Below, piece by piece: positions 58,429 through 64,000 of a DNA stretch of 64,000 nucleotides (its first letter is position 1; the number at the start of each line of letters is the position of its first letter). The DNA lies in NCBI GenBank assembly GCA_016703965.1, contig JADJBB010000002.1, positions 495,581-559,580 of the forward strand. The letters run 5' to 3'. Below the pieces are notes generated by a model that saw only the letters and a program-made list of their open reading frames with translations, ran no database searches and had not been told where the DNA came from. The translations under genes were made by a program, and so were the position numbers. This DNA is from Acidobacteriota bacterium. GTDB lineage: Bacteria > Acidobacteriota > Blastocatellia > Pyrinomonadales > Pyrinomonadaceae.

Positions 58429-60855
58429 TTGGATGCTGCAACAGACTTCGAAGGCGGTGTACCGACGCTCGGTAACGGCAAGACGATCATTATCCCAGGC
58501 GGTAATGCATCGACAACGCTGGTTATCGATCCGAAGCTCGACACGCTCGTCGAAGCTGATGAAACCGCAACTGCTACGCTCGTTGCAGGGGCAGGCTACA
58601 CGGTCGGTGCTCCTGGAGCTGCTGCAGGTACGATCACCAATGATGACACCGGCGTTTCGGTTGTTATCACGGGAAGCCAGGGTACGAACACCGCTAAAGA
58701 AGGCAACGTTGCTCCATACGCATCGGCTGCTGGTACTCTTACCGCAACCTTCACGCGTACAAGCACTGTTGGTGCACTTAGCGTCAACTTCGTAGTTACG
58801 AGCGACACTGGTGCTCTTCAGTCTGACTTCACTGGTGCAACGCTCAGCAACGACGGCAACGCTCCGCTGAATGTTGCATCATTTGCTGACGGTTCGGCAA
58901 CAGCGACTGTTGTCCTGAACGCAGTGGCAGATAATGACGTCGAGCCTAATGACAACCTTACGGTTACACTCAAGCCCGGCTTGGGATACGCTGACCCAGC
59001 AGGTGCTGGTGCTACGTCGACCGGTGTCATCCTCAACGATGACAACGATATCGCTTGCACAGGCCCAACGGGTGGTGCAGTTGGTACCGAAACGGTCGTA
59101 ACTGAAGGCGGTACATTGACCTATACATGTACCCGAACGTCAGCTGGTGCAGCAGGTGCTGCTAACCTCGCGATCCCGTTCACCGTTACTGGTTCGGCAA
59201 GATTCCTCGGCGGCAACGCTGCGGATCCTAACGACTACACCATCGGTGGTGCGGTGTCCGGTGTTTCACAGAACGGCACGGGTGCAACTGGTACCCTGAC
59301 ATTCACGGCCGGTAACCCGGTTGCAACTATCACCATTGCTTCGGTTGATGATGGCGTCGTCGAAGGCGACGAAACCGTTATCGTTGGCTTCAATGCTAAC
59401 GGAAGTGATGCAGTCAACACGATCGGTGTCACAGCTCCTGGCCCACAAGGCTACGATCTGACCGGCACTTCATTAACTGGTACGATCGGAAACAACGACA
59501 ACAACGTCAGCGTTGCTGTCTCGATCACGAATCCTGACGCAGCGGGTGACACAGTCAGCGAAAATGGCGGCAGAGGCCTCCGTTACACGTTCACCAGAAC
59601 GTCGAACGGTGCTAATGCAGCTCAGCAGCTGGATGTTAACTTCGGTGTCGCTGGTACAGCTTGTGCTCTGGCTCCTTGCTCAGGTGCGAGCTCGGCTCGT
59701 GACTATGTGCTAACGGGTGCTCAGACAGGGGTTCCGGTTGCTGGTGCTGGTGGTGCTGGTACGGTTCGCTTCCCAGCGGGCTCAGCAAGCAACACGCAGA
59801 CAGTGTCGTTCATCGTGACGCCGGAAGGCGACGCGATCGTCGAACCGAACGAAACGGTCATCACGACGGTTAACGCAGGTACTGGTTACACTCCAGTTAC
59901 TGCAACGTCGGTTACTGGTAATATCGGCAACGACGATACGACCTACACGATCCAGTTCTGGGATGCTGTAAACAATGTACCGTTTGGTGCTGGACAGGGC
60001 GTGACCGAGGGTAATCCAATTCCTAACGTCGAAACCCTTGTTACCTTCCGTGTGTTCCGTAACGGCCAAAACTCGCCTGCCGGTAACGTCGATGTATCGA
60101 CCGTTCCTGGTTCAGGTACAGCAGTTGGCGGTGCACCGAACACGGTTTGCCAGCCTGGCCAGGACTACACCGCAGACGGTAGAACACTCGTGTTCAACGC
60201 CGCTGCTATTGGTGAGACGTCTACTTTCCAGGACTTCACCATCCGAGTATGTCGCGATTTGGCATTCGAGTTACCTGAAACGTTCGACGCTCAGTTGACG
60301 AACCCGACCGGTGGATTCCTTGGTGCTCCGGCAGTTGCAACGGCGACGATCATCGACGACGATGCAGCTCCAACTTTGAGCATCAATAGCATCCAGGTTA
60401 ACGAAAATGCTGGTACGGCAACCCTTACGGTTACCCAGAGCATCGTATCGACCCTCAACACGTCGTTCTCGTTCAGCACTGGTGCCATGGGCGATACCGC
60501 AACAGCTGGCGCTGATTACACGTCTAGTTCAAGCACGGGTTCGATCCCTGCCGGCAGCACGACTGCATCTATCGTCATTCCTATCATTGATGACAACATC
60601 GATGAGCCGAATGAATTCTTTACCGTTACCCTTGGTGCGATGCCTACCAATGCGACCATCAATGTTGGAACCGGTACCGTAACCATCATTGATAACGAAC
60701 CGAACACTCAGTTCGCTATCAATAACGTAGTTCAGATCGAAGGCAACCCGAGTGCACAAGATCCGACGGTAGCATCAACCTCAGCGTTCAACTTCCGTAT
60801 CACCAGAACCGGTGATGCCCAGGCGAAGCGAAACGGTCTGCTTCCGTACGGTTAA
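58429..60855 (+). CDS. Middle fragment: Calx-beta repeats
   Basis: An 808-residue open frame that starts and ends inside repeats, so not an independent gene. It has about six Calx-beta-type repeats, each ending in a motif such as GTITNDDTG, GVILNDDN, GTIGNNDNN, ATIIDDD or VTIIDNE, with internal EPNETV or EADETA. It continues the protein begun at 55233 after a one-base shift near 58405. The bases 58233-58428 also encode a repeat, in the first frame. Confidence 0.8.
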   Translation: MDAATDFEGGVPTLGNGKTIIIPGGNASTTLVIDPKLDTLVEADETATATLVAGAGYTVGAPGAAAGTITNDDTGVSVVITGSQGTNTAKEGNVAPYASAAGTLTATFTRTSTVGALSVNFVVTSDTGALQSDFTGATLSNDGNAPLNVASFADGSATATVVLNAVADNDVEPNDNLTVTLKPGLGYADPAGAGATSTGVILNDDNDIACTGPTGGAVGTETVVTEGGTLTYTCTRTSAGAAGAANLAIPFTVTGSARFLGGNAADPNDYTIGGAVSGVSQNGTGATGTLTFTAGNPVATITIASVDDGVVEGDETVIVGFNANGSDAVNTIGVTAPGPQGYDLTGTSLTGTIGNNDNNVSVAVSITNPDAAGDTVSENGGRGLRYTFTRTSNGANAAQQLDVNFGVAGTACALAPCSGASSARDYVLTGAQTGVPVAGAGGAGTVRFPAGSASNTQTVSFIVTPEGDAIVEPNETVITTVNAGTGYTPVTATSVTGNIGNDDTTYTIQFWDAVNNVPFGAGQGVTEGNPIPNVETLVTFRVFRNGQNSPAGNVDVSTVPGSGTAVGGAPNTVCQPGQDYTADGRTLVFNAAAIGETSTFQDFTIRVCRDLAFELPETFDAQLTNPTGGFLGAPAVATATIIDDDAAPTLSINSIQVNENAGTATLTVTQSIVSTLNTSFSFSTGAMGDTATAGADYTSSSSTGSIPAGSTTASIVIPIIDDNIDEPNEFFTVTLGAMPTNATINVGTGTVTIIDNEPNTQFAINNVVQIEGNPSAQDPTVASTSAFNFRITRTGDAQAKRNGLLPYG

Positions 60856-60857
60856 CA

Positions 60858-61400
60858 GTGACATCGAGAATCCTGCGGTCAATCCCTAACCCAGCTATCG
60901 GCGGTCCGGGCGGAACTATTCCGTCAAACGTCGGTGAGCCTGATTACACGACCCGAGCAGCTGGCCCGACAAACTGTGTGACCTTTACACAGGGTGGAGC
61001 TAGCGTCATCACTGTACCGGTCATCGTCTATGGCGATCTCGTTGCAGAGTTTGACGAATCGTTCACGTTGGAAATTGTCAGCGTTCAGGCGAATGCCGGA
61101 ACTGCAAATCCTGGTCCAGTGGAAACAAATCCAGTTGATCAGAATGGCAATCCGCGTATCACAGACCGTCTTGGCCTCGGCGTTATCCAGAACGACGACG
61201 GTGCTCCTTCGATCGCTCTGTCGGTAGCCAGCCCGGTCACTGAAGGCAACACCCCATCGACTGGTGGTAGCGTAACCTTCACGGTAACCAGAACAGGCAG
61301 CACCTCGAACCCGGTAACGGCGGGTGGGCAACCTCGACTGGTTCAGGAACGTCCGCAGCAACCGCTGGTGCATCATGTGCACTCAACAATGCGCTGGTGA
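60858..61400 (+). CDS. Calx-beta fragment after a further frameshift
   Basis: The frame reads GEPDYTTRA, FDESFTLEIVS and LGVIQNDDGAPSIALSVASPVTEGN, i.e. the end of one Calx-beta repeat and the start of the next, then loses sense at TAGGQPRLVQER. There the neighbouring frame reads STGSGTSA and ASCALNN. A fragment of the same giant gene. Confidence 0.65.
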   Translation: MTSRILRSIPNPAIGGPGGTIPSNVGEPDYTTRAAGPTNCVTFTQGGASVITVPVIVYGDLVAEFDESFTLEIVSVQANAGTANPGPVETNPVDQNGNPRITDRLGLGVIQNDDGAPSIALSVASPVTEGNTPSTGGSVTFTVTRTGSTSNPVTAGGQPRLVQERPQQPLVHHVHSTMRW

Positions 61401-62302
61401 CTTCGTAACCTCATCAGGTTCGATCACGATCGCAGCCGGTTCATCGACGACGACCTTCACGGTTCCTTACTGTGGAGATCTATGCCGAACTTAACGGAGT
61501 CGTTCACGGCGACCCTTTCAGATCCCTTCGAATGGTGTCATCAGCGCGGCATCAGCAACCGCAACCATCAACGACGACGGTGCACGGCTCCGATCATTTC
61601 GGTCAGCGACATCAGCGTCTGCCCAACCGGAAAGCGGGACAGCAGCTGCAGTATTCGATCACGAGAACAGGGTGCTTCATACCTCACCTCGACGGTCAGC
61701 GTGAACACTGTTGACGGAACGGCAACGACGACGGATAGCGACTATGTCGGTATCTTGACCCCAGGCGGCCAACGGTTCAGCTTCATTAACTGTTCGACCC
61801 CTAACCGTACCGGTAACTGTTAACGGCGATACGGTTTGAAACGGATGAAACCTTGCACTTCAGATCGTTGGAGCGTCATCGGATGTTGTAGTTGACCCTG
61901 TTGGTGGTGCTGATCCTATCGGACTCGGTGTCATCGTAAACAGTGGTGCCGGATGTACTGGCGACGCGGCCCGAGCTTTGCTCTTGGACCAGTCATTCGG
62001 GCTGAAGGCAATGGTGCAGCTGGAACCTCGGCTCCGTTCTACGTAAGACTTACCAGAACGGGTACGACGCAGGTACCGACTGTCATCACCTACAGCACCA
62101 GCACCTCAGGTGGCACCGCTACGGGCGCTCATCTTGTACAGCTGGAGTTGACTTCATCAACATTTCGAATGCGACGGTAGCGTTCGCTGCAAACGGCTTT
62201 TGCCTCTGCAGTTGGACCTCCGGCTTCCGGACCGAACTAAGTATCGACCTTCCTGTTCAGGTTTGTCAGGATGCAACGTTCGAGCCGAATAAGAAACATT
62301 CA

Positions 62303-62785
62303 ATGTTGTTATCAACGGTGCTGGTGAAAGCAGGCGTAATCAATCCGACCGGTTCACCTGCTCTGGTCACGATCGTGAACGACGACGGCCTTGCCTTCGC
62401 AGTTCGCTTCCTGGTCCTGGAAGGTGCTGAAGGAAACGTCAGTAACGGCATTACCTTCACCATTGACAGAATCGGTGATTCATCGGTTGCTTCGAACGTC
62501 TGCTACCAGTTTGTCGCAGGAACTGCTACTGAAGAACTGACTACATCGGCCTTACGGCTGGGTGCAGCCAACTGTGTTAACTTCGGCTGGTACTATGTCA
62601 GCAAACGTAAGCCGTTACGGTTGTCGGTGATACGACTCCTGAGCTTGATGAAACGTTCTTCTTACGTCTCATCAGTGCTACGGCAGAGTACGATCTCGGT
62701 CAGCCCTGCAGGAGACAGAGTTGCCACGATCAATGATGACGGCCCGATCCGGTTGCTGCCGGATTCAGAAGGCGAACATCGTTGA
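62303..62785 (+). CDS. Last Calx-beta fragment
   Basis: Contains VTIVNDDGLAFAV and VSNGITFTIDRIGDSSVASNVCYQFVAGTAT, one Calx-beta repeat, before the frame slips at about 62570. The end VATINDDGP belongs to the repeat terminus. Not an independent gene. Confidence 0.55.
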   Translation: MLLSTVLVKAGVINPTGSPALVTIVNDDGLAFAVRFLVLEGAEGNVSNGITFTIDRIGDSSVASNVCYQFVAGTATEELTTSALRLGAANCVNFGWYYVSKRKPLRLSVIRLLSLMKRSSYVSSVLRQSTISVSPAGDRVATINDDGPIRLLPDSEGEHR

Positions 62786-63065
62786 CGGTAGCAGCGGTGC
62801 TGCTGGCGACAACCTCGTTCTCGCGAACGACGTAAGTGCTATCAGACAGTACGTCCTGAACGGTACGGGTTGGGTAACCACACCGAATCGGTTCCAGCGT
62901 GCTGACGTTAACCTTCCGTGCGGAAACGGCCAGATCGATTCCGGTGACATTACGAGTCATCAGATCAATCTTGCTCAACAGCACGGCTCTGGTTTCCCAA
63001 CATGCGGTCCGACGGTTGTCGGCGGTGTACGACCGAAGCTGAAAGGGGTGAATCTCCCGAGGTAG
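62721..63065 (+). CDS. Dockerin-like fragment of the second giant protein
   Basis: The meaningful part starts at about 62775: IVDGSSGAAGDNLVLANDVSAIRQYVLNG and then FQRADVNLPCGNGQIDSGDIT, two calcium-loop repeats of the dockerin type. They align with the same region of the 38416 protein (FVLANDVNVIRQ, AADVNLDANSGCGNGQIDAGDVT). The two copies share order, spacing and a CGPT end. The frame slips near 63040. Confidence 0.65.
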   Translation: MPRSMMTARSGCCRIQKANIVDGSSGAAGDNLVLANDVSAIRQYVLNGTGWVTTPNRFQRADVNLPCGNGQIDSGDITSHQINLAQQHGSGFPTCGPTVVGGVRPKLKGVNLPR

Positions 63066-63301
63066 TAGGACGCATCATCCGTGCAGTCAACACCACGACT
63101 ACAACAGGACAGACGGTAGCCGTCTCGTTCCAGCTCGATTCGCAGGGCGACGAGGCTTCGGCCAGCTTTACGGTAAACTGGAACCCGGCAGTGTTCACAT
63201 ATGTGAGCTCAGCCGCAGGTGCCGGCGTACCAACGGGCACGAACCTTGGGTCAACACCAGCCAGACGGCGGCAGGACGCCTCGGCGTATTGGCGATGCTG
63301 A
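63002..63301 (+). CDS. Cohesin-like fragment of the second giant protein
   Basis: From about 63060 the frame reads VVGRIIRAVNTTTTTGQTVAVSFQLDSQGDEASASFTVNWNPAVFTYVSSAAGAGVPTGTN, matching VTVLFEMDSQGDEASQSFTANWDPAVLRYE of the 38416 protein and the general cohesin start. The frame is lost after about 63260. The final domain resumes at about 63590 as TTGSFGIYAFEDVEAGQ and runs clean to the stop at 63746. Confidence 0.65.
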   Translation: MRSDGCRRCTTEAERGESPEVVGRIIRAVNTTTTTGQTVAVSFQLDSQGDEASASFTVNWNPAVFTYVSSAAGAGVPTGTNLGSTPARRRQDASAYWRC

Positions 63302-63770
63302 ATACGTATGCAGCAGGCACCCGCCAGATCTGACGGTCACGTTCACGGTTGCAGCAAACGCTGCGGTCCGGAACGTATCGGGTGACCTTCTCCGACACCC
63401 CGACCGCCCGGGCGTGTCGAATGCTCCGGGGCTTTGCTTGCTACGACCCACCGAAAAGCGGGCAATATCGTCATCGGCCCGACAGCTGCTGGTGTTCGTG
63501 TCGGCGGCCGTGTGAAAACAACGGCAGGCGGACCAGCCACTGCGTAATGCACCGTTATACTCACGGATTCGGAAGACAATCGTCGCACTGTTAACTACCG
63601 GTTCATTCGGTATCTACGCGTTCGAAGATGTCGAAGCTGGTCAGAGCTATGTTGTCGGCGTGTCGGCAAAACGATATCGTTTTGCTTCACGTGTCGTTAA
63701 CGTAACTGGCAGCCTTGCTGACGTTGACTTTGTTGGACAAGAATAATTACTTTCCATGGCTTTAACTGAA

Positions 63771-63794
63771 AGGCGGCCTTCGGGCCGCCTTTTC
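63771..63794 (+). terminator. Intrinsic terminator with UUCG loop after the second giant gene
   Basis: AGGCGGCC (63771-63778), loop TTCG, GGCCGCCT (63783-63790), then T-rich. Perfect eight-base stem. The remaining bases to 64000 are AT-rich and hold no gene that I can support. Confidence 0.9.
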
Positions 63795-64000
63795 TTACTA
63801 TAATTGCCTACGGCGATCTGTACCACGCGATACTGCTTATTGACCCTTACGAACACAAATACTAAAATTAGGAATACGTTCTCCAAGTAAGCTGGCTTTA
63901 GCGAAAAATGTTTTAAATAGATTCTTTTTACCCGTACTAAAGGTCAAAATTTGTCACTGCGTTCTTGTCTGCGATTTGCACTCTTAATTGGGTTATTTCC

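Larger units (their letters stand above)
55233..63746 (+). pseudogene. Second giant secreted protein (LamG, Calx-beta repeats, dockerin-, cohesin-, CarboxypepD_reg-like), broken by many indels
   Basis: Read through its frameshifts, the locus encodes one exported protein of about 2,830 residues. The first 989 codons are clean. From about 58193 the true frame changes repeatedly: an extra C near 58193, a missing base near 58207, an extra C near 58400-58412, and shifts near 60830, 60890, 61330-61490, 61600-62300, 62560-62760, 63040 and 63230-63590. Between breaks the sequence still encodes Calx-beta repeats and then the same dockerin-cohesin-CarboxypepD_reg cassette as the protein at 38416, ending KRYRFASRVVNV...ADVDFVGQE and TAA at 63744. 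Substitutions do not look relaxed, so consensus error in a repetitive region is the leading explanation and decay the alternative. Fragments are listed separately. Confidence 0.75.

Noticed and set aside
63647..63886. Minus-strand gene at the right end
   Set aside because: It overlaps the clean end of the giant gene and its terminator; no start signal or family likeness.

Overview
The window looks like a chromosomal segment of an Acidobacteriota genome, probably class Blastocatellia (Pyrinomonas-like). This is inferred from gene content and not tested against a database. The pointers are a TIGR02999-type ECF sigma factor next to a Pkn-type Ser/Thr kinase with a TPR tail, a TPR/secreted-protein operon, bacillithiol synthesis (BshC), giant secreted Calx-beta/FG-GAP proteins with dockerin-like and cohesin-like ends, and a lone atpD-atpC pair. 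Sigma-70-like promoters (TTGACA-16-TATAAT at 55046, TTGACT-17-TATAAA at 17836, TTGGAA-17-TATAAT at 23044) and UUCG or GC-rich terminators are readable. No rRNA, tRNA, CRISPR array, transposase or phage gene was found.

Layout. 1-13.4 kb is mostly housekeeping: ligA (cut by the window start), two tiny membrane proteins, glyA, a phospholipase-A2-like secreted protein, three unknown genes, a zinc alcohol dehydrogenase, an HtrA protease, an aldehyde dehydrogenase, recQ and ald. 13.4-22.9 kb holds a minus-strand TPR/secreted-protein operon, glutamate dehydrogenase, a large envelope protein with its own strong promoter, and an Asp-box beta-propeller protein. 23.0-31.9 kb is one tight plus-strand operon: bshC, mutL, a 42-residue membrane peptide, a sodium/solute symporter, a secreted PIG-L deacetylase and a chitosanase-like hydrolase. 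31.9-38.3 kb is minus strand: peroxiredoxin, two small membrane proteins and a biotin-carrier protein, then a CorC-like CBS protein, then an ECF sigma/Ser-Thr kinase operon. 38.4-45.0 kb is a 2,184-residue secreted mosaic protein. 45.3-50.7 kb has zwf and a six-gene run of small lipoprotein/secreted genes of unknown function. 50.9-54.9 kb has ybeY-phoH and atpD-[four-helix-bundle gene]-atpC. 55.2-63.7 kb encodes a second giant secreted protein (LamG plus many Calx-beta repeats) whose C-terminus is paralogous to that of the first giant protein.

Two points stand out. First, both giant proteins end with the same three-part cassette (dockerin-like, cohesin-like, carboxypeptidase-regulatory-like, then a conserved YRFASR...DVDFVG tail). 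This suggests a surface assembly system with both halves of a cohesin-dockerin pair in one chain. Second, reading frames are broken in a patterned way. Five otherwise intact genes each need exactly one base added to or removed from a homopolymer (recQ, the gene at 14069-14643, the biotin carrier, a small membrane gene, the peroxiredoxin). The Calx-beta repeat region 58.2-63.6 kb needs many more. The simplest reading is residual indel error from long-read sequencing, worst where repeats prevent polishing; real decay of the giant gene remains possible.
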